A stretch of DNA of 10,935 nucleotides from assembly GCA_035604215.1 (NCBI GenBank), contig DATNIW010000047.1, positions 1 to 10,935 of the forward strand, in the 5' to 3' direction. The translations under genes were made by a program, and so were the position numbers. Origin of the DNA: UBA5070 sp035604215. GTDB taxonomy: Bacteria; Fibrobacterota; Fibrobacteria; UBA5070. Shown in pieces: positions 1-7,654 of this stretch. Below the pieces are notes generated by a model, which saw only the letters and a program-made list of their open reading frames with translations, was not told where the DNA came from and made no database searches. Position 1 is the stretch's first letter. Every line of letters starts with the position of its first letter.

Positions 1-1
1 C

Positions 2-3000
2 GCCCTGGACACCTTCACGATCACGGTGACGGCGGTGAACCAAGCACCGAGCTTCGCGGGGGGTGCGAACCAGTCGGTGCTGGAGAACGCCGGGGCCCAG
101 AGCGTGGCCGCGTGGGCGAAGTCGGTCTTGGCCGGCCCCCCGAGCGAAGCGTCGCAGACGGTGTCGTTCCGGGTGACGAACAACGACACGACACTCTTCA
201 GCGTCCAACCTTCGATCAGCCCGACGGGAACCTTGACCTACACGCCGACTGCCAACCAGTCCGGAGCAGCGACGGTTTCGGTGCGGCTGCACGACAACGG
301 CGGCACCGCCAACGGAGGCGTGGACACCAGCGCCCTGGACACCTTCACGATCACGGTGACGGCCGTGAACCAGGCGCCGAGCTTCACAGGTGGTGCGAGC
401 CAGTCGGTTCTGGAGAACGCCGGGGCACAGAGCGTGGCCGCATGGGCGAAATCGATCCTGGCCGGACCTCCGAGCGAAGCCTCGCAGACGGTCTCTTTCC
501 ATGTCTCGAACAACGACACGGCACTGTTCAGTGCGCAGCCCTCGATCAGCCCGACGGGAACCCTGAGCTACACGACCGCCTCCAACCAATTCGGAGTCGC
601 GACGGTTTCTGTGCGGTTGCACGACAACGGGGGTACGGCCAACGGAGGTGTGGACACCAGCATCTTGGACACCTTCACGATCACGGTGGCGGCTGTGAAC
701 CAGGCCCCGACCTTCGCAGGTGGCGCGAGCCAATCGGTGCTTGAGAACGCCGGGGCGCAGAGCGTGGCCGCGTGGGCGAAATCCATCCTGGCCGGACCTC
801 CGAGCGAGGCCTCGCAGACGGTGTCCTTCCGAGTCTCGAACAACGATACCGCACTCTTCAGCGCCCAACCCTCGATCAGCCCGACGGGCACGCTCGCCTA
901 CACGCCCGCGGCTGGTCAGTCCGGTGTGGCGACGGTTTCCGTTCGGTTGCACGACAACGGCGGGACAGCCAACGGAGGTGTGGACACCAGCGCCCTGGAC
1001 ACCTTCACGATCACGGTGGCGGCGGTGAACCAGGCGCCGAGCTTCGCAGGTGGCGCGAGCCAGTCGGTGCTGGAGAATGCCGGGGCACAGAGCGTGGCCG
1101 CGTGGGCGAAGTCGATCCTCGCCGGACCTCCGAGCGAAGCCTCGCAGACCGTTTCCTTCCACCTCTCCAACAACAACGCCACACTGTTCGGCGTCCAGCC
1201 CTCGATCAGCCCGACGGGAACCCTGGCCTACACGCCCGCCTCCAACCAATTCGGGGTCGCGACGGTTTCCGTTCGTCTGCACGACAACGGGGGTACGGCC
1301 AACGGAGGTGTGGACACCAGCGTCCTGGACACCTTCACGATCACGGTGACCGAAGTGAACCAGGCGCCGAGCTTCGCGCCAGGGCCGAACCAGACGGTGC
1401 AGGAAAACGCGGGGAGCCAGACCGTCGCGAAATGGGCGACGTCCATCCTCGCGGGCCCTCCGAGCGAGGTCTCGCAGTCCGTGGCGTTCCGGGTGGCGAA
1501 CAGCAACGCCACGCTCTTCTCGGCCCAGCCCGCGATCTCCTCCACAGGCGCATTGACCTACACCCCCGCGAGCTACCAGAGCGGCGTCGCCAAAGTCTAT
1601 GTGCGTCTGGGAGACAACGGCGGCGAGGCCAACGGGGGCGTGGATTCCAGCATCATCGACACCTTCTCCATCACGGTGCAGCAGAACCTGTTCCTGGTTC
1701 TGAAGCCCCCCCTCCTCAGGATCCGACCGGCGGACACGGCGACGTTCATCCTCACGGCCCAGACACTGGCCGGCAAGGATTCGAGCATGGCTCCCGGCCA
1801 AGTCGTCTGGAGCTGGAACCCGCCGCTGGGCACCATGAACAACGGCCACGTCTCCAACACCGTGGCCGGGACCGCGACGGTCTACGCCAAGGGACTGGGG
1901 ACGATCGATTCGGCCCAGTTGGTCGTGGCTCCGCTCGACACCATCCTGACCGCGGGATCGGATTCCGTGGTGTTGGCGGTCGGAAGCGGAATCGACGCCA
2001 TCGCACCGTCGCGCACGAACACGCGCCACATCGCCATCGGGATCAAGGACACCGCATTGGGCGCCGGGTTCGAGGTCTCGATCGCATCGATCAAGGTGGG
2101 GACGGTATCCACGGATACCACGTCCCTGCCGATCCAAATCCCGCTGGCGAACCTCCCCGCATCCGTCCGAGCCTCGTTGGGAGCCCCGTCGGTGTTCGTT
2201 CGCGATTCGACGGGGGCCATCCGACAGGCGCAGACGGTCCAGGGACCGGATTCGACCATCGAGTTCTACGCCAAGAACGGCGGACAGTATTGGCTGGGCT
2301 ACGACACCCTGCCGCCGAAGGTCGTTTCCTCCTTGAACAAGGATTCCGTCGCGCTGTCCGATTCGGTCGGGATCAGCTTCCAGATGAAGGACAACGTCTC
2401 CGACGCGCAGGCTTACCTGTGCCTGATCCGGGCCGGAGAGACTTCGCCGCGCTGCTCCTTGCTGGTCCTTTCGGATTCCGCGTCGGGAACCGTCCATATA
2501 CCCCGCTCCCTCATTCCCCTGGGTGCGCAGGTATGGATCGAAGGGCGCGATTCCCGCAACGTCGCGCGCTCCGGACAGAAGGACGTCGTGGTTCAATTCG
2601 ACACCATCCAGGCCCCCTTCGCGCGGGACGAGGACAAGTACGACCTGCTCTCCATGCCCTACACCGCCAGAGGCAACATCTACAACGCGTTCAAAGGGGA
2701 ATTCGGCGCACCCGATCCCACCAAGTGGAGGGTGTTCCGGTCGGATTCCACGGGATTCAAGGAGGTGCTCGCGACGGACACCGCGAACTCGGGCTGGAGC
2801 GCGTACTGGGTGCGCACCCGGAAGCTGCCCCTGGTCCCCTGGCTCGCCGATGGATGGACCCTGCCCGCCTCCGTTCCGGTGCAGATCACGCTCAAGCCGG
2901 GTTGGAACATGGTGGGGAATCCGTTCGACTTCGATGTCGGCTGGGCGCAGGTGAAGTCCTTGTCCGGACTCGACTCGTTGCAGGTCTACGGACCCTACAG

Positions 3001-3844
3001 CTACGACGGCGCGGGCAAGACCTGGTCGGTTCCCGACACCTTCCAGACCTGGCGCGCCTGGACCGGCATCGCGATGCTCAATTCCACCGGACGGACCGTG
3101 ACCCTGGACGTCCCATCCATTCCGCCGTCCACCGCCTCGGCCCGGGCCATGGCCGTTTCCACCCAACTCCGCCTCGGCATCGCCGGCTGGCAGAAGGCCA
3201 ACGACACGGCGCGGGTATGGGTGGGGATCGATCCCGCCGCCAACGCCGGAATGAACAAGTTCGACAACCCGGTGCCACCCATCCCCGACAGGGTCCTGGC
3301 GATGACGTTGCCCGCCCGGAACGGAGCGGCAGGTTCCCTGTTCACCGATGTGCAGGCACCTGCGGACACAGGCGTCGTCTGGAACGTGCACGTCTCGGGC
3401 CTGCTGCCCAAGGTTCCCTTGAACCTGCAGCTTTCGAAGATCGGATCGGACACGTCGCTTCCGGTCTGGGTCCTGGATGTCAAGTCGGGAAGATGGATCG
3501 AATACCAGCCGCAGCTGAACTTCGCCGTTGGAGGAGAATCGTCTCGCGACTTCCAGGTCAGGGCGAGCTTGACAGCTCCGCCGAGCCAGGACCTTTCCCG
3601 GTTCGGATTGGAAAACCGGGCCGGGGCCCTGAGCTGGTACATCCCCCAATCGATGGGGCGCACACGGGTGCTGATCAACTTCTACGACCTGCGCGGCCGC
3701 ATCGTCTACCAGTTCGTGGACGAGGCCATGGATCCCGGAGCCTACACCCGTGCCATCGGAACTCGTCTACCCCGCACCGAACTGATCGCGGTTCTGCGCG
3801 CGGGTGGACGTCAAAGCAGCCTGGGAACGCTCCCGATCCACTGA
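2..3844 (+). CDS. Giant repeat-rich secreted/surface protein, 3' part (5' end outside window)
   Basis: The reading frame is open from base 2, so the first GTG (base 26) lies inside a repeat and is not a real start; 1280 codons are visible before the TGA. Numbering from base 2, residues 12-561 are five tandem 110-residue domains with recurring features: VNQAP at the start, an AGPPSE turn, PTGTL.YTP, and an acidic DNGG..NGGVD loop. These resemble bacterial cadherin-like/Ig-like tandem domains (Big_9 style) of adhesins. Residues about 565-645 look like a further Ig-like (Big_2-type) domain. Residues 650-960 are beta-rich and Ser/Asp-rich and I do not recognise them. Near residue 967 is a GWNMVGNPF region of a kind found in large secreted proteins. 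The last about 58 residues (from 1223, INFYDLRGR...) resemble a FlgD-Ig or type IX secretion C-terminal domain. No enzyme domain or membrane helix is visible. A role in adhesion or cell-surface structure is inferred. The signal peptide would lie outside the window. Confidence 0.85.
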   Translation, partial: ALDTFTITVTAVNQAPSFAGGANQSVLENAGAQSVAAWAKSVLAGPPSEASQTVSFRVTNNDTTLFSVQPSISPTGTLTYTPTANQSGAATVSVRLHDNGGTANGGVDTSALDTFTITVTAVNQAPSFTGGASQSVLENAGAQSVAAWAKSILAGPPSEASQTVSFHVSNNDTALFSAQPSISPTGTLSYTTASNQFGVATVSVRLHDNGGTANGGVDTSILDTFTITVAAVNQAPTFAGGASQSVLENAGAQSVAAWAKSILAGPPSEASQTVSFRVSNNDTALFSAQPSISPTGTLAYTPAAGQSGVATVSVRLHDNGGTANGGVDTSALDTFTITVAAVNQAPSFAGGASQSVLENAGAQSVAAWAKSILAGPPSEASQTVSFHLSNNNATLFGVQPSISPTGTLAYTPASNQFGVATVSVRLHDNGGTANGGVDTSVLDTFTITVTEVNQAPSFAPGPNQTVQENAGSQTVAKWATSILAGPPSEVSQSVAFRVANSNATLFSAQPAISSTGALTYTPASYQSGVAKVYVRLGDNGGEANGGVDSSIIDTFSITVQQNLFLVLKPPLLRIRPADTATFILTAQTLAGKDSSMAPGQVVWSWNPPLGTMNNGHVSNTVAGTATVYAKGLGTIDSAQLVVAPLDTILTAGSDSVVLAVGSGIDAIAPSRTNTRHIAIGIKDTALGAGFEVSIASIKVGTVSTDTTSLPIQIPLANLPASVRASLGAPSVFVRDSTGAIRQAQTVQGPDSTIEFYAKNGGQYWLGYDTLPPKVVSSLNKDSVALSDSVGISFQMKDNVSDAQAYLCLIRAGETSPRCSLLVLSDSASGTVHIPRSLIPLGAQVWIEGRDSRNVARSGQKDVVVQFDTIQAPFARDEDKYDLLSMPYTARGNIYNAFKGEFGAPDPTKWRVFRSDSTGFKEVLATDTANSGWSAYWVRTRKLPLVPWLADGWTLPASVPVQITLKPGWNMVGNPFDFDVGWAQVKSLSGLDSLQVYGPYSYDGAGKTWSVPDTFQTWRAWTGIAMLNSTGRTVTLDVPSIPPSTASARAMAVSTQLRLGIAGWQKANDTARVWVGIDPAANAGMNKFDNPVPPIPDRVLAMTLPARNGAAGSLFTDVQAPADTGVVWNVHVSGLLPKVPLNLQLSKIGSDTSLPVWVLDVKSGRWIEYQPQLNFAVGGESSRDFQVRASLTAPPSQDLSRFGLENRAGALSWYIPQSMGRTRVLINFYDLRGRIVYQFVDEAMDPGAYTRAIGTRLPRTELIAVLRAGGRQSSLGTLPIH
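35..1684 (+). repeat. Five tandem 330-bp repeats, in frame
   Basis: Units begin at the Val codon of VNQAP: 35-364, 365-694, 695-1024, 1025-1354 and 1355-1684. The period is exactly 330 bp (110 codons), with no indels. Units 1-4 are very similar at DNA level; for example the ACCTTCACGATCACGGTG block recurs unchanged at each of their boundaries. Unit 5 is clearly more diverged (GPNQTVQENAGSQ, GDNGGEANGGVDSSIID), as is common for the last unit of such arrays. The array continues leftward out of the window, since bases 2-34 are the end of another unit. Units 1 and 3 resemble each other, as do 2 and 4. Long near-identical direct repeats like these can change copy number by recombination and can be collapsed in short-read assemblies. 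Confidence 0.95.
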
Positions 3845-3860
3845 GGGACGCTACGCCCTC
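3843..3860. terminator. Stem-loop at convergent gene ends, possible bidirectional terminator
   Basis: GAGGG (3843-3847), a bulged A, then CG pairs with CGCCCTC (3854-3860) around a CTA loop. The stem overlaps the TGA of the surface protein and the stop codon of the helicase (CTA on the + strand). It is GC-rich and strong for its size, but neither side has a T-tract, so it is not a textbook intrinsic terminator. A second perfect inverted repeat, ATCCGC/GCGGAT, lies close by at 3869-3883, inside the helicase 3' end. Its position between converging genes supports a role in ending transcription from both sides, but this is inferred. Confidence 0.35.
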
Positions 3861-5479
3861 GCGGGAGGATCCGCTTCGCGGATGCGCACCGTCCGGCGTT
3901 GCCACTTCAGCTTGAGTTTCAGGAAGATTTCCGCGGCCTCGGTGGTGGTCTCCAGGAGGGAGAGGCGGGGGAGCATCTCGATGCGACCCAGCTCGGAACT
4001 CGGGATATCCGCCGCGCGGCAAAGGAATGGAATCAGGTTGCGCACTTCCAGCCCGTCTTCGGTGCCCACTCCGACGGCGATCCAGACGCCTTCGCGGTTG
4101 CGCCGCTGCGGACGCTGCCCGCCCTGGTCGTCGCGCTGCGGCCTGTCCGGGCGGGTCTGGCGAGGCCGGGGCTCCTCGGGAACGGGTTCCGGCACCAGGC
4201 GGTGGACGATCGCCGCGAGGACGGATTCCGCTCCGTGCTCCGCCACGAGGGGCTTGAAGCTTTCGGGCAGGTCCAGCACCTCTCCGAGGCTTTCCGCCAC
4301 CCTCTGGGCCATGCGCTCGCGGCGGTGGTCGGTCAATTCCCGTCCCGTCGGAACCTGCCTCAGCTCGGGCTTGGTCTCGGCCTGGCGCGACAGAGACAGG
4401 AAACGTCCGCGCTCGGACGGAGCCACCACCGTCCAGGCCTCGCCCTCGGCTCCGGCCCTGGCGGTGCGTCCCAGGCGGTGCACGAAGCTTGAGGGATCGT
4501 CCGGAAGTCCCAGCATGAAGACGTGGGTGATCCCCGGCACGTCCAGTCCGCGGGCGGCGACGTCCGTGGCCACCAGCAGCGTCACGCGACCTTCGCGGAA
4601 GCGGCTTAGGGCGCGCTCCCTGGCCACCTGCGCCAGGTCCCCCGAAAGTCCCTCCGCGTGCAGCCCGTGGCGCGAAAGACCCTGCACCACCTGTTCCACC
4701 TCCACGCGCGTGCGGACGAACACGATGGCCCGACGCGGCTCCAGGAGATCCACGAGACGCGAAAGCGCCTCTTCGCGCCGGGCGTATGAGGCGATCACAT
4801 AGCGGGTGGGGACGTGGCTGGAACCGCGTCCCTCGTCCAGCCGGATCTGCAGGGGATCGCGCAACCAGTCGCCCCCCGCATCCTGCACCCGGCCTTCGTA
4901 GGTCGCCGAGAAGAACCAACGGGCGGAGTCCTCGCCGGCCGCGGCCACGATCTGGTCCAGCTCTTCCCGGAAGCCGAGATCGAGCATCCGGTCGGCTTCG
5001 TCCAGAATCAGGACGTCGGCATCCACTTCCAAGCTTTCCTGGCGCAGATGGTCGGCCAGACGTCCGGGAGTTCCGACGACGATGGGGGGTTGCCCCCGCA
5101 ATTCCCGCAATTGCGGTCCGAAGGGAGCGCCGCCCACAAGCGTTGCCACGCAGGCCTCGCCCAGCAGCCAGGCGACTTCGCGCGCGACCTGCTGCGCGAG
5201 TTCGCGGGTGGGACAGACCACCCAGGCGCGGGTGATGGTTCCCGCGTCCAGCGCACCGGCAAGGGGAATGAGGTAGGCGAGCGTCTTGCCTGATCCTGTC
5301 CGGGCTTGGGCCAGGAGATCACCCTCCCGAAGTTGGCCCACCGCGGGGATCATCTTCGCGATGACAGCCGCTTGGACAGGCGTGGGCGTGGTGATTCCGT
5401 GCTCCGCGACGTGCCGAGCCAAGGCTTCGGGGACGGGGAGTTGACCGAAGTCGATGTCGGTGGTGGGTACAGGTTCCAT
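3851..5479 (-). CDS. DEAD-box ATP-dependent RNA helicase with DbpA-type RNA-binding domain
   Basis: The 542-residue product has the full DEAD-box core: Q motif (PTPVQ, residues 32-36), motif I ARTGSGKT (59-66), Ia PTRELA (90-95), TPGR (137-140), DEAD (160-163), SAT (191-193), IVFVRTR (252-258), motif V ATDVAARGLD (304-313) and motif VI HRLGRTARAG (334-343). An Arg/Gln/Pro-rich linker (about 425-464) leads to a C-terminal domain (465-535, VWIAVGVGTEDGLEVRNLI...) that fits the DbpA RNA-binding fold also found in DeaD/CsdA. Proteins of this type unwind short RNA duplexes in the cytoplasm during ribosome assembly, RNA decay or cold adaptation; which of these applies is unknown here. The ATG at 5479 fits the expected N-terminus just ahead of the Q motif. 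Its ribosome binding site is weak: an AGG lies directly against the start. It is transcribed alone, converging on the surface-protein gene and diverging from the propionate operon. DeaD/CsdA and DbpA are the nearest named relatives; I give no symbol because the subfamily is unclear. Confidence 0.93.
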   Translation of the reverse strand: MEPVPTTDIDFGQLPVPEALARHVAEHGITTPTPVQAAVIAKMIPAVGQLREGDLLAQARTGSGKTLAYLIPLAGALDAGTITRAWVVCPTRELAQQVAREVAWLLGEACVATLVGGAPFGPQLRELRGQPPIVVGTPGRLADHLRQESLEVDADVLILDEADRMLDLGFREELDQIVAAAGEDSARWFFSATYEGRVQDAGGDWLRDPLQIRLDEGRGSSHVPTRYVIASYARREEALSRLVDLLEPRRAIVFVRTRVEVEQVVQGLSRHGLHAEGLSGDLAQVARERALSRFREGRVTLLVATDVAARGLDVPGITHVFMLGLPDDPSSFVHRLGRTARAGAEGEAWTVVAPSERGRFLSLSRQAETKPELRQVPTGRELTDHRRERMAQRVAESLGEVLDLPESFKPLVAEHGAESVLAAIVHRLVPEPVPEEPRPRQTRPDRPQRDDQGGQRPQRRNREGVWIAVGVGTEDGLEVRNLIPFLCRAADIPSSELGRIEMLPRLSLLETTTEAAEIFLKLKLKWQRRTVRIREADPPARA

Positions 5480-5510
5480 CCTGACAAGCTAGATTCATGC
5501 CGACTATCTG

Positions 5511-5522
5511 TCCATCGATGGA
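5511..5522. promoter_or_regulatory. Perfect 12-bp palindrome TCCATCGATGGA, candidate operator
   Basis: TCCATCGATGGA is identical to its own reverse complement and does not extend further (G opposite T at the next pair). It lies 32 bp upstream of the helicase ATG, where a repressor or activator dimer could act on the helicase promoter. A chance palindrome is possible; no second copy was seen in the intergenic region. Confidence 0.25.
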
Positions 5523-5620
5523 TAACCAGCTCCTGAGTTCTGGAGCAATTCATCGTACTTTCCCCCTTGCTTAAAAGGACCTATGAATCCAGTTTTACTC
5601 CACACGGATCCCAAACAGTT

Positions 5621-5645
5621 GGCCCGACGGGGAATGGATCGGGCC
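5621..5645 (+). promoter_or_regulatory. Leader hairpin upstream of the mce ribosome binding site
   Basis: GGCCCGA (5621-5627) and TCGGGCC (5639-5645) form a perfect 7-bp, mostly G-C stem around an 11-base purine-rich loop (CGGGGAATGGA). The stem ends 11 bases before the GGAGGAG ribosome binding site of mce. No T-tract follows, so it is not a standard terminator. Possible roles are mRNA 5' stabilisation, a protein binding site, or modulation of ribosome access. The function is unknown. Confidence 0.4.
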
Positions 5646-5656
5646 TCTAGCCACAT

Positions 5657-5663
5657 GGAGGAG
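5657..5663 (+). promoter_or_regulatory. Strong Shine-Dalgarno site of mce (GGAGGAG)
   Basis: GGAGGAG lies 4 bases before the ATG at 5668 (the GGAG core is 7 bases before it). It is a near-perfect anti-16S match and fixes the start of the first operon gene. It also argues against the longer overlapping frame that opens at 5583. Confidence 0.75.
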
Positions 5664-5667
5664 ACCC

Positions 5668-6075
5668 ATGATCAAGAAGATCGACCACCTCGGCATCGCG
5701 GTCAAATCACTCGAAGAAGCCATCCCGCTCTGGGAGAAGATGCTCGGCACCAAGTGCGAGAACATCGAGGAAGTGGCCTCCCAGAAGGTCCGCACCGCCT
5801 TTCTGCGGGTGGGCGAGGTCTACATCGAGCTGCTCGAGGCCACCGCCGAGGACAGCCCCATCGCCAAGTACATCGAGAAGAACGGCGAGGGGGTCCAGCA
5901 CGTGGCCTTCCGCACCGACGACATCGTCGCCGAACTGTCCAAGGTGAAGGGTGATGGCATGCGCCTCATCGACGAGGCCCCGCGTGCCGGTGCAGGCGGC
6001 ATGGACATCGCCTTCCTGCATCCCAAGTCCACCCGCGGGGTCCTGACGGAGTTCTGCGCCCCCGCCCACAACTGA
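5668..6075 (+). CDS. mce: Methylmalonyl-CoA epimerase
   Basis: The 135-residue protein is a single-domain member of the vicinal oxygen chelate (glyoxalase/bleomycin-resistance) superfamily, with the usual length for the epimerase. It begins with the characteristic IDHLGIAV. Visible candidate metal ligands are His7 (DHLGIAV), Glu54 (VYIELLEA, where the Propionibacterium enzyme has Gln), His78 (VQHVAF) and Glu128 (LTEFCAP). RVGEVYIELLEA, GVQHVAFRTDDI and the HPKSTRGVLTEF ending are typical of this family. It converts (R)- to (S)-methylmalonyl-CoA in the cytoplasm, linking the mutase product to the biotin-dependent carboxyltransferase. It is the first gene of the operon, with a strong ribosome binding site, and ends 25 bp before the carboxyltransferase gene. 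The presence of carboxyltransferase and mutase genes in the same operon makes the substrate assignment firm. Confidence 0.95.
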   Translation: MIKKIDHLGIAVKSLEEAIPLWEKMLGTKCENIEEVASQKVRTAFLRVGEVYIELLEATAEDSPIAKYIEKNGEGVQHVAFRTDDIVAELSKVKGDGMRLIDEAPRAGAGGMDIAFLHPKSTRGVLTEFCAPAHN

Positions 6076-6100
6076 TCAGCGCTCCAGGAGGAAGATCCCA

Positions 6101-7654
6101 ATGGCCATCGACAAGAAGCTCCTCGAGAAACTGGCTGTCCGACGCGAGAAGGTTCTCGACGCCGGCGGCAAGGAGAAGCTGGAGGAGCGCCGCGCCAAGG
6201 GTCTGATGACCGCGCGCGACCGGATCGAAGCCCTCTTCGAACCGGATTCGTTCCAGGAATTCGGAGCCTTCGTGCAGCACCACGCCCACGATTTCGGGTT
6301 GGCGGGCAAGTTCATGGCGGCCGACGCCGTGGTGACCGGCGTGGGCTACGTGGACGGCCGTGCGGTCACCATCGCCAGCCAGGACTTCACCGTCGCCGGT
6401 GGCAGCTTGGGCAAGATGCACGCCCAGAAGATCTGCGACGTGATGGATTTCGCCATGCAGTCGGGGATGCCCATCGTCACGGTGAACGATTCCGGCGGCG
6501 CCCGCATCCAGGAAGGCGTCGATTCGCTGTCCGGGTACGGACAGGTCTTCCACCACAACGTGGCGGCCTCGGGCCTGGTGCCGCAGATCGCCATCATCGC
6601 CGGTCCCTGCGCGGGGGGTGCCGCATACTCTCCCGCCCTGACCGATTTCCTGGTCATGGTGCGCGGACAGGCCAACATGTTCATCTGCGGCCCGGACGTC
6701 ATCAAGGCGGTCACCGGCCAGGTCTGCACCATGGAGGAGATCGGATCGGCCGACGCCAACGGGTCGGTTTCCGGCAACATCCACTTCATCGCGGACAACG
6801 ACCAGCACGCCATCGACATCACGCGCGAGCTGCTTTCCTACCTGCCCTCCAACAACCTCGACGATCCTCCCCATCGCGCAACGTCGCGCGTGACCATGAC
6901 CCGCGACGAAGTGCTGAACGACATCGTCCCCGAGGATTCCAAGGCTCCCATGGACGTGCTGGAGGTCATCGCCCGCCTCGTGGACGACGGACACCTGTTC
7001 CAGGTCCAACAGGATTGGGCGCGCAACATCGTGATCGGATTCGCCCGCATCGAAGGCATCGTGGTCGGCATCGTGGCCAACCAGCCCCTGGTGAAGGCGG
7101 GAACCCTGGACATCGACGCCTCGGACAAGGCGGCGCGCTTCGTCCGTTTCCTGAACGCGTTCAACATCCCCATCGTCACCCTGGTGGACGTTCCCGGATT
7201 CCTGCCGGGCGTGGCGCAGGAGCGCGGCGGCATCATCCGCCACGGCGCCAAGATGCTGTTCGCCTACGCCGCGGCCACCGTGCCCAAGATCACGCTGATC
7301 CTCCGCAAGGCCTACGGCGGGGCGTACCTCGCCATGTGCTCCAAGGACATGGGCGCCGACATGGTCTTCGCCTGGCCCACCGCCGAGATCGCGGTCATGG
7401 GTGCGGACGGCGCGGTGAACGTGCTCTACCGCAAGGAGATCAAGGACAGTCCGGATCCGAAGGCGAAGACCAAGGAACTGGTGGACTCCTACAAGGAACG
7501 GTTCGCCGCCCCTTGGCAGGCCGCGGAAAACAACATGATCACCGACGTCATCGAACCGGCCGTCACCCGTTCCACCATCGCCTTGGCCCTGCGGAACACG
7601 CTGACCAAGCGCGAGACCCGCCCGCCCAAGAAGCACGGCAACATCCCTCTTTAA
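6101..7654 (+). CDS. mmdA: Biotin-dependent acyl-CoA carboxyltransferase (methylmalonyl-CoA decarboxylase alpha / 12S transcarboxylase / PCC beta type)
   Basis: The 517-residue protein has the two-lobed carboxyltransferase (crotonase-like) architecture at full family length. The N-lobe has SGGARIQEG (131-139) and the oxyanion-hole loop GPCAGGAAYSPA (168-179). The C-lobe has VDVPGFLPG (362-370), GGIIRHGAKML (376-386), AYGGAYLAMCSK (404-415) and WPTAEIAVMGADGA (425-438). The tail KRETRPPKKHGNIP is typical of the MmdA/12S/PccB group. It transfers CO2 between carboxybiotin and propionyl-CoA/(S)-methylmalonyl-CoA. At residue 410, where actinobacterial and animal PCC beta subunits have Asp (GGAYD), this protein has Leu, as I recall for the Propionibacterium 12S transcarboxylase (GGSYLAM); decarboxylases of this group have a similar hydrophobic residue. 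This leans towards decarboxylase or transcarboxylase. A strong AGGAGGAAG site (6086-6094) precedes the ATG. The symbol is by group; pccB is possible. Confidence 0.9.
   Translation: MAIDKKLLEKLAVRREKVLDAGGKEKLEERRAKGLMTARDRIEALFEPDSFQEFGAFVQHHAHDFGLAGKFMAADAVVTGVGYVDGRAVTIASQDFTVAGGSLGKMHAQKICDVMDFAMQSGMPIVTVNDSGGARIQEGVDSLSGYGQVFHHNVAASGLVPQIAIIAGPCAGGAAYSPALTDFLVMVRGQANMFICGPDVIKAVTGQVCTMEEIGSADANGSVSGNIHFIADNDQHAIDITRELLSYLPSNNLDDPPHRATSRVTMTRDEVLNDIVPEDSKAPMDVLEVIARLVDDGHLFQVQQDWARNIVIGFARIEGIVVGIVANQPLVKAGTLDIDASDKAARFVRFLNAFNIPIVTLVDVPGFLPGVAQERGGIIRHGAKMLFAYAAATVPKITLILRKAYGGAYLAMCSKDMGADMVFAWPTAEIAVMGADGAVNVLYRKEIKDSPDPKAKTKELVDSYKERFAAPWQAAENNMITDVIEPAVTRSTIALALRNTLTKRETRPPKKHGNIPL

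Larger units (their letters stand above)
5480..5667. promoter_or_regulatory. Divergent intergenic region between helicase and propionate operon
   Basis: This 188-bp gap separates the divergent starts of the helicase (- strand) and mce (+ strand), so both promoters should lie in it. It is visibly richer in A+T than the flanking genes, especially around 5545-5600. I could not find a convincing sigma-70 -35/-10 pair on either strand. The best structural signals are a palindrome at 5511-5522, an imperfect hairpin at 5529-5546 (GCTCC/GGAGC) and a leader hairpin at 5621-5645. No cobalamin-riboswitch B12 box was recognised. Confidence 0.6.

Noticed and set aside
35..1684. CRISPR or mobile-element origin for the tandem repeats
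   Set aside because: The repeats are contiguous 330-bp protein-coding units with no unique spacers, no terminal inverted repeats and no transposase.
772..3915. 1047-codon + strand open frame overlapping the surface-protein gene
   Set aside because: Its product is low-complexity, rich in Arg, Gly, His and Gln, and mirrors the 330-bp repeats out of frame. It has no recognisable domain, and the other frame holds clear Ig-like domains. It is an artefact of high GC and few stop codons.
3675..4919. 414-codon - strand frame inside the helicase region
   Set aside because: It overlaps the helicase in another frame on the same strand. The product is Arg/Gly/Pro/Ala-rich, while the helicase frame holds all DEAD-box motifs.
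5480..5667. Cobalamin riboswitch upstream of the B12-dependent mutase operon
   Set aside because: The gap is short for the roughly 200-base element plus promoters, and I see no B12-box-like conserved core. The mutase genes are also 2.5 kb downstream.
5583..5954. Possible leader gene starting at ATG 5583 after AAAAGGA
   Set aside because: The start looks plausible, but the frame has no stop before mce and runs through it out of frame for 123 codons into Arg/His-rich sequence. A regulatory leader peptide would be expected to end before 5668.
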